From positions 744,001-808,000 of the forward strand of contig NZ_CP075583.1 in NCBI RefSeq assembly GCF_023509035.1: a stretch of 64,000 nt of DNA. Direction: 5' to 3'. Below, one piece after another: positions 16,783 to 25,595 of this stretch; the stretch's first letter is position 1, and every line of letters begins with the position of its first letter. A program made the translations under genes and the position numbers. The notes beneath the pieces are model-generated. The model did no database searches, was not told the origin of the DNA, and was given only the letters and a program-made list of their open reading frames with translations. This DNA comes from Janthinobacterium lividum. GTDB lineage: Bacteria > Pseudomonadota > Gammaproteobacteria > Burkholderiales > Burkholderiaceae_D.

Positions 16783-17073
16783 TCAGGCGACCGTACGCAC
16801 GGCGCGCGCCTGCACCGTGATATCGCTTTCCGCCACGGCCACGCATGGCAGGATGTAGCCGTCGAGCCGCTCATCGGGGCTGATGCCGGGCCAGTCCACC
16901 GTGTAGCGCACTTGCCCTTCTGGCATGTGGCAGATGCACGTGCGGCAAGTGCCGTTGCGGCAAGAACTGAGCAGGCGGATACCGGCCAGCTCGGCGGCGG
17001 CCAGGAGAGTCGTACCCGCGTCGGCCGGGAATTGCCAGCCTTGCGGAACGATGGTGATGGTAAAGGAGCGCAT
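16783..17073 (-). CDS. 2Fe-2S plant-type ferredoxin
   Basis: A 96-residue electron carrier. The cluster-binding pattern is complete: C-x4-C-x2-C in SSCRNGTCRTC and a fourth Cys in YILPC about 30 residues later. ATG at 17073 has AAAGGAG-like sequence upstream. It lies 16 bases downstream of the Gfo/Idh/MocA gene and is co-directional, so it is the likely last gene of the sugar operon. Its redox partner is unknown. Confidence 0.85.
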   Translation of the reverse strand: MRSFTITIVPQGWQFPADAGTTLLAAAELAGIRLLSSCRNGTCRTCICHMPEGQVRYTVDWPGISPDERLDGYILPCVAVAESDITVQARAVRTVA

Positions 17074-17089
17074 GGCTCCAGTGTAACAG

Positions 17090-18238
17090 TCAGCTTGCCA
17101 AGGTCGTCCAGCTCGCGCCATCCGCATGGCTGCGCAATACGGCTTCGGCAAAGGCCAGGCCCGCCACGCCATCGGTGACAGTCGGCAACCAGCTGGCTTC
17201 CCTGGGCACGGGCAAACCCGATTGCAACGCGCGAATGCGCAAAGCCGCATCCAGGTACAGCTGGGCGAACGCTTCCAGATAGCCTTCCGGATGGCCGGCC
17301 GGCACGCGCGTGGCATGGCGCGCCGCAGCGCTGTCGACCCGGCCCGGACGCAGCAGCTGGCGGTTGCCGCCCTGCGGCGTGAGCCACAGTGCATTCGGTT
17401 GTTCCTGGTCAAAGTCCAGCTGCGCCTTGCTGCCAAACAAGCGCAGGCGTACCGTGTTTTCGCAACCCGTCGCCACCTGGCTGGCCCACAGCGTCCCTTT
17501 CGCCCCGTTGGCGTAGCGCAGCATCACCTGCACGTGGTCGTCCAGCGTGCGGTTGGGAACAAAGGTCGATAATTCCGCCAGCACAGAGTACGGCGTCAAG
17601 CCGCTGACGAACTGCGCCAGGTGGTAGGCGTGCAAGCCCACGTCGAGCAGGGTGCCGCCGGGACCGGCCTTGTGCGGATCGTTATGCCAGTTACCCTCGT
17701 TCATGCCGCCAGCCGCGATCGCGTCGGCCAGCCAATCCTGCGAATACTCGACTTGCACGAGGCGCAGCTCGCCGATCTCGCCCGCTTCGACCAAGGCTTT
17801 CGCGTGGCGCAGCAGCGGGTAGCCGCTATAGGTATGCGTGAGCGCAAACAGCAGATTCTTGCGTTGCGCCAGCGCCGCCAGCGCCTGGCCTTCCGCCAGA
17901 GAGATGCCCAGCGGCTTGTCGCAAATCACGTGGATGCCCGCTTCCAGGAACGCCGTGGCGACGGGCGCATGCAAGTGATTCGGCGTGACGATGGCCACCG
18001 CCTCGATGCCGTCCGCGCGCGCGGCCTCCATCTGCGCCATCGCGCGGTAATCGCTGTAGCAGCGCTCGGGCGCCAGATGCAGCGCGGCGCCGCTCTCGCG
18101 CGCACGCTCCGGGTCGGACGACAGGGCGCCCGCCACCAGTTCATACTGGTCATCGATGCGTGCCGCGATGCGGTGCACTGCGCCAATAAATGCACCCTGC
18201 CCGCCCCCTACCATGCCCAGCCGTAAGCGTCGCTGCAT
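17090..18238 (-). CDS. Gfo/Idh/MocA-family oxidoreductase
   Basis: A 382-residue NAD(P)-dependent dehydrogenase for a sugar or polyol. The N-terminal Rossmann motif is GMVGGGQGAFIG, and the conserved (E/D)KP motif is CDKPLG near residue 111. The C-terminal domain carries GTLLDVGLHAYHLAQF, with the conserved histidines of this family. It sits nine bases after the isomerase gene. With the upstream ABC importer it suggests oxidation (often to a 3-keto sugar) and isomerisation of an imported sugar or inositol-like compound. The substrate is not predictable. Confidence 0.85.
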   Translation of the reverse strand: MQRRLRLGMVGGGQGAFIGAVHRIAARIDDQYELVAGALSSDPERARESGAALHLAPERCYSDYRAMAQMEAARADGIEAVAIVTPNHLHAPVATAFLEAGIHVICDKPLGISLAEGQALAALAQRKNLLFALTHTYSGYPLLRHAKALVEAGEIGELRLVQVEYSQDWLADAIAAGGMNEGNWHNDPHKAGPGGTLLDVGLHAYHLAQFVSGLTPYSVLAELSTFVPNRTLDDHVQVMLRYANGAKGTLWASQVATGCENTVRLRLFGSKAQLDFDQEQPNALWLTPQGGNRQLLRPGRVDSAAARHATRVPAGHPEGYLEAFAQLYLDAALRIRALQSGLPVPREASWLPTVTDGVAGLAFAEAVLRSHADGASWTTLAS

Positions 18239-18247
18239 GTCGTCTCC

Positions 18248-19300
18248 TTATTTCAAGCCAAGCAAGTGATGAATTTGATCCTGGTCAACCGCACTGCCCG
18301 CAAAATCGTCGAACGCGTGCTCGGCCACGTGGATGATGTGCTCGCGGATGAAGCGCGCCCCTTCGGCCGCCCCGTCCTCGGGATGTTTCAAACAGCATTC
18401 CCACTCCAGCACGGCCCAGCCCGGGAAGTCGTATTGCGCCATCTTGGAAAAGATCGCCTTGAAATCGATCTGCCCGTCGCCCAGCGAGCGGAAGCGCCCG
18501 GCGCGGTCTTGCCAGTCGCCATAGCCGCCATACACGCCCTGGCGCCCGTTGGGCCGGAATTCCGCGTCTTTTACATGGAAAGCCTTGATGCGCGCGTGAT
18601 AAATGTCGATGAAAGCCAAGTAATCGAGCTGCTGCAGCACGAAGTGGCTGGGGTCGTACAAAATCGATGCGCGCGGGTGATCATTGACTGCGGCCAGGAA
18701 GCGCTCGAACGTCACGCCGTCGTGCAAGTCCTCGCCCGGATGCAATTCATAGCAAAGGTCCACGCCGGCAGAGTCGAACGCATCGAGGATGGGCAGCCAG
18801 CGTTTGGCCAGTTCCGCGAATGCCGTTTCCACCAGGCCGGCGGGACGCTGCGGCCACGGGTACAGGTAGGGCCAGGCCAGCGCACCGGAAAACGTCACGT
18901 GCGCGTGCAAACCCAGGCGCTGCGAAGCGGTGGCCGCCCACAGCAATTGCTGCGTGGCCCAGGCCGTGCGGGCAGCGGGATCGCCACGCACGTGTTCGGG
19001 CGCAAAGCCATCGAACAGCGCGTCGTAGGCGGGATGCACGGCGATCAGCTGGCCCTGCAAATGCGTCGACAGTTCCGTCACCTGCAAGCCGTGGCGCGCC
19101 AGCAAGGCCACCACATCGTCGCAATATTGCTGGTTGGCAGCCGCCTGCTCCAGGTCGAACAAGCGCGGCGCCGTGGGCAGTTGCAAGCCCTTGTAACCCA
19201 GGCCGGCCGCCCATTGCGCCAGGTGCTCGAGCGAATCGAACGGCGGTTCATCGCCGAGAAACTGGGCCAGGAAAATGGCCGGGCCCTGGATGGTTTTCAT
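18248..19300 (-). CDS. Sugar phosphate isomerase/epimerase (TIM-barrel, AP-endonuclease-2 family)
   Basis: A 350-residue TIM-barrel protein of the xylose-isomerase-like superfamily. Likely divalent-metal ligands appear in order: CYELHPGEDLHD, SILYDPSHF, AFHVKDAEF and AVLEWEC. The family includes 2-keto-myo-inositol dehydratase (IolE-like) and hexulose epimerases. ATG at 19300 follows the ABC binding-protein gene in the same direction, separated by a REP-like palindrome. With the neighbouring dehydrogenase it probably handles one catabolic route. Confidence 0.82.
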   Translation of the reverse strand: MKTIQGPAIFLAQFLGDEPPFDSLEHLAQWAAGLGYKGLQLPTAPRLFDLEQAAANQQYCDDVVALLARHGLQVTELSTHLQGQLIAVHPAYDALFDGFAPEHVRGDPAARTAWATQQLLWAATASQRLGLHAHVTFSGALAWPYLYPWPQRPAGLVETAFAELAKRWLPILDAFDSAGVDLCYELHPGEDLHDGVTFERFLAAVNDHPRASILYDPSHFVLQQLDYLAFIDIYHARIKAFHVKDAEFRPNGRQGVYGGYGDWQDRAGRFRSLGDGQIDFKAIFSKMAQYDFPGWAVLEWECCLKHPEDGAAEGARFIREHIIHVAEHAFDDFAGSAVDQDQIHHLLGLK

Positions 19301-19324
19301 ATCAATGTCCTGTTAGCTAAAGCC

Positions 19325-19388
19325 GGGGTCAGACCCTCACTGCCGCTAACGCACAGTTCATTGCTAGCGGGCAAGGGGGTCTGACCCC
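19325..19388. repeat. REP-like nested inverted repeat
   Basis: Perfect 12-base arms GGGGTCAGACCC (19325-19336) and GGGTCTGACCCC (19377-19388) enclose a second inverted pair CCGCTA/TAGCGG. It lies in the gap between the binding-protein and isomerase genes and would fold into a strong hairpin in the operon mRNA. The form is that of a repetitive extragenic palindrome. I see only one intergenic copy here. It has no T tract, so it is not a classical terminator. Confidence 0.6.
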
Positions 19389-19393
19389 AGAAT

Positions 19394-20356
19394 TTAAAAA
19401 GGCGAGTTCGGAAAGTAAAACTGCTTGGCGTTCTCGCGCGTGATCAGCACCGACGGGATGATCGTGTTGGCCGGCAATTTATCACCTTTCAGGCGCGCTT
19501 CCGTCGTCAGCTTGATGGCGTCGTACATGAATTTCGGCGAGTACGACACGTCGGCCACGATCAGCGGATCGGAACCGTCCATGATCTTTTTCACCGCGCC
19601 CTTCGCGCCCGCGCCGCCGAACACTTGCTTGATGTCCGTGCGCTTGGCTTGCGCGATGGCCTTTTGCACGCCGATGGCCATGTCGTCATCGGCGGCCCAG
19701 ACGGCGTCGATATGCTTGAAGCGGGTCAGGTAATCCTGCATGACCTTGAAGGCATCGTCGCGGTTCCAGTTGCCGTACTTGGCGTCCAGCACCTTGATCT
19801 CGGGATGGCCCTTCATCACGGCAGAAAACGCATCGTAGCGCTCGTTGTCGAGGGTGGTTGGCATGCCGCGCAGCACGACGATATTGCCCTTGCCGTTTAA
19901 ACTTTTCGCCAGATACTCGGCCGGCAGCTTACCGAAGGCCGTGTTGTCGCCGGCAATGTACGCATCCTGCGACTGCGTGTTCGTCAAGCCGCGGTCGACC
20001 ACCGTCACATACACGCCCTTGTTTTTGACTTGCGCCACGGGTTGCGTCAGCGAGGCGGATTCGATGGGGAAGATCACCAGGGTGTTGATCTTGTTCACCG
20101 TCAACATGTCCTGCAACTGGTTCGCCTGCTCGGGTGCCGTGGCGGCCGTCTTGACGATGATTTTCAGGCCCGGATGGGCTTTTTCCAGCTCCGCCTTGGC
20201 CTGATTGGCCCACCACACGATGCCCGACGTGAAACTGTGCGTGGCCGTGGGTATGGCCACGCCGACGACCAGCTTTTCCGCCGCCTGCGCGCTTGGCAAG
20301 GCCCACGCCTGCATCACCAGCACTGCCATCCCTGCTACCCGTATAAAGCTCTTCAT
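19394..20356 (-). CDS. Sugar ABC transporter, periplasmic substrate-binding protein
   Basis: A 320-residue binding protein of the ribose/galactose (type I) fold. It has a signal peptide (MKSFIRVAGMAVLVMQAWAL, cleaved near AQAA), then KLVVGVAIPTATHSF, and hinge and ligand-loop elements such as VDRGLTN and WAADDDMAIG. ATG at 20356 has GGAGAG upstream. It follows the permease gene in the LacI-controlled operon. The ligand is probably a sugar or polyol; no specificity is assignable. Confidence 0.86.
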   Translation of the reverse strand: MKSFIRVAGMAVLVMQAWALPSAQAAEKLVVGVAIPTATHSFTSGIVWWANQAKAELEKAHPGLKIIVKTAATAPEQANQLQDMLTVNKINTLVIFPIESASLTQPVAQVKNKGVYVTVVDRGLTNTQSQDAYIAGDNTAFGKLPAEYLAKSLNGKGNIVVLRGMPTTLDNERYDAFSAVMKGHPEIKVLDAKYGNWNRDDAFKVMQDYLTRFKHIDAVWAADDDMAIGVQKAIAQAKRTDIKQVFGGAGAKGAVKKIMDGSDPLIVADVSYSPKFMYDAIKLTTEARLKGDKLPANTIIPSVLITRENAKQFYFPNSPF

Positions 20357-20417
20357 GCTGCTCTCCTCCATGGTTGTGGGCGCCCGTTGGCTGCCCTTTC
20401 AGAACGCCGCTGTGTTT

Positions 20418-21435
20418 TTATTTGCGGCCTCGCTGCAGGAAGGCGACGGCGATGATCACCACGCCTTGCACTGCGGCATTCAGGTAGACACTGATGATGC
20501 TGGTCAAATTCAGGATATTGCTGATCACGGACAAGAGGATGGCGCCGATCACGGTGCCGACGATGCGCCCTTCTCCCCCTTGAGGGCCGTGCCGCCGACG
20601 ACGACGGCGGCAATCGCTTCGAGTTCCCATAACAAGCCGGTGGTCGGCGTGGCCGAACCCAGGCGCGGCACGTACAGCACCGTGGCGATGCCCACGCAGA
20701 TACCCAGCAGCATGTAGGTGGCGATCTTGACCTTGTCGACATTGATGGCCGCATAGCGCGCCACTTGCTCGTTGGAACCAATCGCCTGCACGTGGCGGCC
20801 AAACGTCGTGCGGTTCAGGATGATGGCGCCGGCCGCCGCGACGAACAGGAAAATCCAGATCGGTATCGGCGCGCCCAGCACGCTCGTGTAATACACGGGG
20901 CTGTACAGCTCGGACAGGGTGGCGTCCAGCGTCAGTGCGCCGCCATCGGCCAGGTAGGTCAGCACGGCGCGGAAGATGCCGAGCGTGCCCAGCGTAACGA
21001 TGAACGGCTCGATATTGCCCTTGCTGATCAACAAGCCGTGCATCAGGCCAAAGCCCGCGCCCAGTACCAGGGCCATGGCGATGCCCAGCACCAGCATGGT
21101 GATCGGCGCCAGGCTACCCCCGCGCCTTGCGCCAGCGCATTCATGAAATAGATCATGCAGCCGGCGATCAGGGCCGCCATGGAGCCGACGGACAGGTCGA
21201 TGCCGCCGGAAATGATGACGAAGGTCATGCCGACGGCGATGATGCCGATGAAGGCCGTGCGCGTAAGCACGTTCATCAGGTTATCCAGGGTGGCGAAGTC
21301 GCCATTGAGCAAGGTGCCCGCGATGCACAGGGCCAGCAGGCCCAGCACGGGGCCAAAGCCCTTGATGCGCGCGCCAAAGCTGGCAACGGCAGCGGCAATC
21401 GGGGATACGGTGGTGTCAGTGCGTGCCGGTTGCAT
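20418..21435 (-). pseudogene. Sugar ABC transporter permease (RbsC-like), two apparent frameshifts
   Basis: Inner-membrane permease of the ribose type. Three overlapping frames each carry consecutive parts. The first (from ATG 21435) includes [20 protein letters not shown] and runs to MNALAQGAG. The second runs from [15 protein letters not shown] to GGTALKG. The third runs from [20 protein letters not shown] to the end. Breaks coincide with C5 runs at 21117-21121 and 20575-20579. One extra C in each restores a continuous protein of about 339 residues. The start overlaps the ATPase stop by 20 bases. Two homopolymer deletions in one gene suggest sequencing error, but true decay cannot be excluded. 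Confidence 0.8.
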
Positions 21436-22904
21436 GGGCAATCAACTCCTCTTCGGTCAGGTGGTCAGCAGCCAGGGTGGCTTGCAAGGTGCCGGCGCGC
21501 ATCACCGCCACGCGGTGGCACAAGCCTATCAATTCGATCAGTTCGGACGAGATCACGATCACGGCGCGCCCTTCGGCGGCCAGGCGGTGGATCAAAAAAT
21601 AAATGTCGCGCTTGGCGCCCACGTCCACGCCACGGCTCGGTTCATCGAGCACGACGACACGCGGGTCCGAATGCAGGTATTTGGCCAGCGCCAGCTTTTT
21701 GCTGGTTGCCGCCGGACAGCATGCGCGCGCGGCTGTCGAGGTCGCCAGTGCGGATATTGAAATCGTCCACCGCCTTGGCCAGCGCCCCCTTTTCCGCTTT
21801 CAAGTTCAGCCAGGGCCGCGCATAGCGCTCCATCGTCATCATGGTGAGGTTCTCACGCAGCCCCAGGTTCACGTGCAAGCCCTTGCCCTTGCGGTCTTCG
21901 CTCAAATACGTCATGCCGTGCTGCATGGCTTGCTTGGGGGTACGGATGTCCACGGGCTTGCCATTGAGCTCGATCGTGCCCGCGCTGCGCGGGCGCAAGC
22001 CCAGCAAGGCCTCGAACGATTCCGTACGCCCCGCGCCCACCAGACCCGCAAAGCCCAGCACCTCGCCGGCGCGCACCTCGAAGGACAGATCCCTGGACCA
22101 GCCGGGAACGGACAAGCCATCGACTTTCAGGAGCACAGGGGCGTCATTCGCCAGCGCTGCTTTCGCGGGAAACATGTCCGACAATTCGCGCCCCACCATC
22201 AGATTCGCCATCTGCTGGCGCGTGAGGCTGGCCGTCGGTTCGCGCGTGACGAAACGCCCGTCGCGCATGACGATGACCTCGTCCGTGTTGCGCTCCACTT
22301 CATCGAGCTTGTGCGAGATATACAGGATGGTGACGCCGTCCGCCTTCAGCTGCGCCATGACGGCGAACAGACGCTGGGTTTCCGACGACGTCAGGGTGGC
22401 CGTCGGTTCATCCATAATCAAAAAGCGGGCGCGGCGCGACAGGGCCTTGGCGATTTCCACCAGCTGCTTTTCGGCGACGATGAGGTCGCGGATTTTTGTG
22501 TCGGGCGACACCTCCAGGCCCACCTGTTTCAAATAGCGCGACGCTTCCTCGCGCATGGCGGCCTCGTCGAGCAGCCAGCCACGCGTCTTTTCGTGGCCGA
22601 GGAACATGTTCTGCGCCACCGTCAGGTGTTCGGCCAGGTTGAATTCCTGGTGGATCAGCACGATGCCGGCGGACTCTGCCTCGCGCGAACTGGTGAAACG
22701 CCGGGGCTGGCCATCGATCAGCAACTGCCCCTCGCTCACGCTCTCGTAGCCGGCGAGGATTTTCATCAGGGTCGACTTGCCGGCGCCATTTTCGCCCAGC
22801 AAACCATACACGCGACCGGGCGACAAGCTGAAACTGACGCCATGCAAGACACGCACGGGGCCGAAATCCTTGCAGACCCCCTCGAAACCGACGGCGACGC
22901 TCAC
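21416..22904 (-). pseudogene. Sugar ABC transporter ATP-binding protein (RbsA/MglA-like), apparent frameshift
   Basis: A duplicated-ATPase subunit. Domain 1 has GLLGENGAGKSTLMKILAG and a second NBD follows. The frame breaks just after LSGGNQQK. The remaining C-terminus (LDEPSRGVDVGAKRDIYFLI to HATGTH) is in another frame. The run at 21696-21700 has five T where four would read GGNQQKLALAKYLHSDP and rejoin the frames, giving about 496 residues. The start is GTG at 22904, overlapping the final base of the LacI stop (TAGTG), so translational coupling is likely. It energises the adjacent permease. Confidence 0.82.
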
Positions 22905-23929
22905 TATGCACTCCCTCGCAAGACCAAGTTATGGTTGAGTAACACCCCAGGTACCCGTGCTGCAGGATCCGCCAGCCGCTGCAGCAGCAAGCGCGCCGCC
23001 GTCTCGCCCAGCTCGCGCATCGGCTGCGCGATGGTGGTGAGACCGGGATCGATCTGCGCGGCGATGGCGATATCGTCGAAGCCAATGACGGCCACATCCT
23101 CGGGCACGCGTTTTTTCAACTGGCGCAGCGCGCTCAGCACACCGATGGCCAGGGTGTCGGACACGGCAAAGATGGCCGTGGGCGCATCCGGTCCCGCCAT
23201 CATCCGCAAAGTGGCGGCCGTGCCCGCTTCGTAATCGAGGCTTTGCACCGTATGCACCCACTGCGGATGCACGGGCAGGCCGGCGGCGGCCAGGGTGTGC
23301 AGATAGCCTTGCTGGCGTTGCCGCGCGTACAGATAGCGTTCATCGGAATTGATCAGGCCGATGCGCGTATGGCCGCGCGACAGCAAGTGCGCGACGGCGT
23401 CGGAGGCGGCCCGGTGGTTATCAATGCCGACATAGGGCACGGCCACGGCGGGGTCGAATTCGCAGCAAGCCACCCATGGCAGGCTGACGGATTCATGCGA
23501 CAAGGCATGCTGCACCGTGTCCGGGTCCAGGCAGATGGCGCCATCGGCGCGGTGCATGCGCAGCAAGTCGAAGTAGGAGCGCTCGCGGCCCGCGTCGGCG
23601 CCCGTGTCGCACAGCAGCACGAAATAGCCGTGCTCGCGCGCCACCGTATCGATGCCGCGCACGATCTGCGCATAGAAGGGGTTGCCCACGTCGGGCACCA
23701 TGGTGAGCAGCATGCGGCTCTCGGCCGTGCGCAAGCTGCGCGCCAGATGGTTCATGCGGTAGCCGAGCGCGGCCACGGAAGCGAGCACCTTGTCGCGCGT
23801 GGGCGCCCGCACGCCGGCCTGCTCGTTCATCACGCGCGAGACGGTAGCCACCGACACCCCCGCATGCGCGGCAACTGCGCTGATGGAGACGGTTTCTGTG
23901 GGCAAAGGTGATGGAACGGCTGCGGGCAT
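22904..23929 (-). CDS. LacI-family regulator of the adjacent sugar operon
   Basis: A 341-residue LacI/GalR regulator. The helix-turn-helix ISAVAAHAGVSVATVSRVMN lies near residues 15-35, followed by the hinge (NHLARSLRTAESRMLLTMVP) and the effector-binding domain. ATG at 23929 is chosen. A perfect 20-bp palindrome with central CG lies 14 bases upstream, so it almost certainly represses its own promoter and the whole operon down to the ferredoxin gene. It is the first gene of that operon. Confidence 0.9.
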   Translation of the reverse strand: MPAAVPSPLPTETVSISAVAAHAGVSVATVSRVMNEQAGVRAPTRDKVLASVAALGYRMNHLARSLRTAESRMLLTMVPDVGNPFYAQIVRGIDTVAREHGYFVLLCDTGADAGRERSYFDLLRMHRADGAICLDPDTVQHALSHESVSLPWVACCEFDPAVAVPYVGIDNHRAASDAVAHLLSRGHTRIGLINSDERYLYARQRQQGYLHTLAAAGLPVHPQWVHTVQSLDYEAGTAATLRMMAGPDAPTAIFAVSDTLAIGVLSALRQLKKRVPEDVAVIGFDDIAIAAQIDPGLTTIAQPMRELGETAARLLLQRLADPAARVPGVLLNHNLVLRGSA

Positions 23930-23943
23930 GGCGCTTTTTACTA

Positions 23944-23963
23944 AAATGTAATCGATTACATTT
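23944..23963. promoter_or_regulatory. LacI-type operator in front of the sugar operon
   Basis: Perfect 20-bp palindrome AAATGTAATCGATTACATTT with the central CG step typical of LacI/GalR operators. It lies 14 bases upstream of the regulator start codon, where binding would block transcription of the regulator, ABC importer and catabolic genes. Confidence 0.8.
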
Positions 23964-24035
23964 ATAGGCCAGTCGGGCGCGCGATGCAAACATTATTGAT
24001 GCTGCAATGCGCAAAAAATAGGCAGGAAAGATGGC

Positions 24036-24057
24036 AAAAACGGCCCTGCGCGGGCCG
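24036..24057 (-). terminator. Rho-independent terminator
   Basis: On the minus strand, stem CGGCCC-GCGCA-GGGCCG is followed by five T. It lies just past the stop of the membrane-protein gene at 24068 and separates the envelope locus from the sugar operon. Confidence 0.8.
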
Positions 24058-24067
24058 CCGCAAGCTG

Positions 24068-24655
24068 CTATTTCTGGGCTTGCAAGGTGTTCTGCTGCAC
24101 GGCAAAACCGGCACGCACGGCGGAGAGTGCCGCCACCCACAGGATCAGGCCGGCGCCCAGGCAGCCGACGGGATGGATGGGGCCATGGCGCAAGGTCAGC
24201 GGATAGCCGATGGCCCACACGCACAGGGCCATGCCGATAGCCAGGTGGCGGCGCGCCTTGAACAGCCAGGCCAGCGGAAAGAAATGCAGGCCCACGATCA
24301 AAATGACGGCGGGAATGAACCACGCCTGTAGTCCCATGTTTTTCAAGATGTTGCCGACGATGAAGATGGCAATCCACTGCCCCGCGTTCACAAAATTGAA
24401 CAGCCGGCCCACGCGCTTGGCCTGCGGCGATTGTTCCGCCGCCGCATGCGCGGCGCGGTGGCGCCGGAACTGGCGCCACGCCAGCATGAACAGCAAGACG
24501 GTGAGGCCGGCAACCGGCAGCAACTTTAAGGGATGCGCGCCATACGTCTGCACGCACCAGGCGGCCACCCACAGGCCGCCAAACAGGGAAAAGAACATGG
24601 CGCCAATGGCGCTACGGGCACGAGCGGCGGCAGCGTCGTGTTGTGGCAGGGTCAT
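24068..24655 (-). CDS. Multi-pass inner-membrane protein of unknown function
   Basis: About 195 residues with five or six predicted hydrophobic segments (for example GAMFFSLFGGLWVAAWCVQT and WFIPAVILIVGLHFFPLAWL) and a basic loop RQFRRHR in between. No signature family motif is seen. ATG at 24655 is chosen; the ribosome-binding site is weak. It lies downstream of the glycerophosphodiesterase gene by about 30 bases, so it may be the last gene of the 29,938-24,068 operon. Confidence 0.6.
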   Translation of the reverse strand: MTLPQHDAAAARARSAIGAMFFSLFGGLWVAAWCVQTYGAHPLKLLPVAGLTVLLFMLAWRQFRRHRAAHAAAEQSPQAKRVGRLFNFVNAGQWIAIFIVGNILKNMGLQAWFIPAVILIVGLHFFPLAWLFKARRHLAIGMALCVWAIGYPLTLRHGPIHPVGCLGAGLILWVAALSAVRAGFAVQQNTLQAQK

Positions 24656-24683
24656 GGCAGGGTCTCTCGGCAAGTAAAAATGC

Positions 24684-25595
24684 TTACTTCATCATCGCGC
24701 AAAACGTTTCGGGATTGCCGTCAAGAATAACGCCGCTGGGCCAGCGGTGGCTGCGCTGCTGGGCGCGCAGCAAGGACGCGGCCAGGGCCGAATCGCCATC
24801 GACAGCGTAGACGAAGACGGGCATGTTCAAGCTGGCTGCGTCGCCCAGCAAATTCGGATTGGCGTCCAGGCTGCGCGCATCCACATGCACGCCAGTGGGC
24901 ATGCCGATCTGCTGCTGCACGCGCTGCAGCCACGGCTTGTCGAGCTTGGGCGGACGGGCATTTTTCGCGATATAGCGGCTGACCCGGTTGGCCCCGGCCG
25001 CCTGCGCATTGCGCGCGTCAAACACGAGCAGGCCCAGGTAACCCTGCGGGTCGGCGCGGCGCGCGCACGCCAGGTTGTTCGGCACGCCCGAGGTCAAGAA
25101 CCAGTTGCCATGCTTGATGTTCGCGCGCAACTGCGTCACCAGGGTGTTGATGGGCGCGCACGACGCCACGACATCCTTGATTTCCGCATTCAGGGTCTTG
25201 GCCGGGAATGCCGTCGCCAGGTCGGCGACATCGCTGACAAAGGGCGGCGTTTCCGGCGTAGCCACGCCACGGTTCTTCATGCTGGCGGCGCGCCAGTCGT
25301 CGGCCGTCAGTTGTTTCACAGTGCGGGGCGTTCCCGTGTCGACGACTCTCCCCGTCAGCAGATCGTGGTGCACCACCCAACTGCCGTCGCCCAGCAGTTG
25401 CAAATCCGTCTCGACGCCGTCCCAGGTGCCGAAATACGTGTTGCGCAGCGCGCTCAGCGAGTTTTCCGGCGCATTGCCGGCGCCGCGGTGGGCGTGCACC
25501 TTCATGCCCAGGCAGTCGGCCTGTACAAACGTGCAGAACGTGCTGAGCAGCACGGCCAGTGCGGCCGCCTTATTTTTGTTGCGCGTGATAGCCAT
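24684..25595 (-). CDS. Glycerophosphodiester phosphodiesterase family protein, secreted
   Basis: A 303-residue protein with a signal peptide (residues 1-26, cleaved near VQADC). The GDPD domain begins VHAHRGAGNAPENSLSAL, with the HRG and E-N motifs. VETDLQLLGDGSWVVHHDL carries the catalytic E-x-D and HD. The enzyme would hydrolyse glycerophosphodiesters in the periplasm. ATG at 25595 with AGGGAA upstream lies inside the end of the preceding membrane-protein gene (26-base overlap), so the two are translationally linked. Confidence 0.85.
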   Translation of the reverse strand: MAITRNKNKAAALAVLLSTFCTFVQADCLGMKVHAHRGAGNAPENSLSALRNTYFGTWDGVETDLQLLGDGSWVVHHDLLTGRVVDTGTPRTVKQLTADDWRAASMKNRGVATPETPPFVSDVADLATAFPAKTLNAEIKDVVASCAPINTLVTQLRANIKHGNWFLTSGVPNNLACARRADPQGYLGLLVFDARNAQAAGANRVSRYIAKNARPPKLDKPWLQRVQQQIGMPTGVHVDARSLDANPNLLGDAASLNMPVFVYAVDGDSALAASLLRAQQRSHRWPSGVILDGNPETFCAMMK

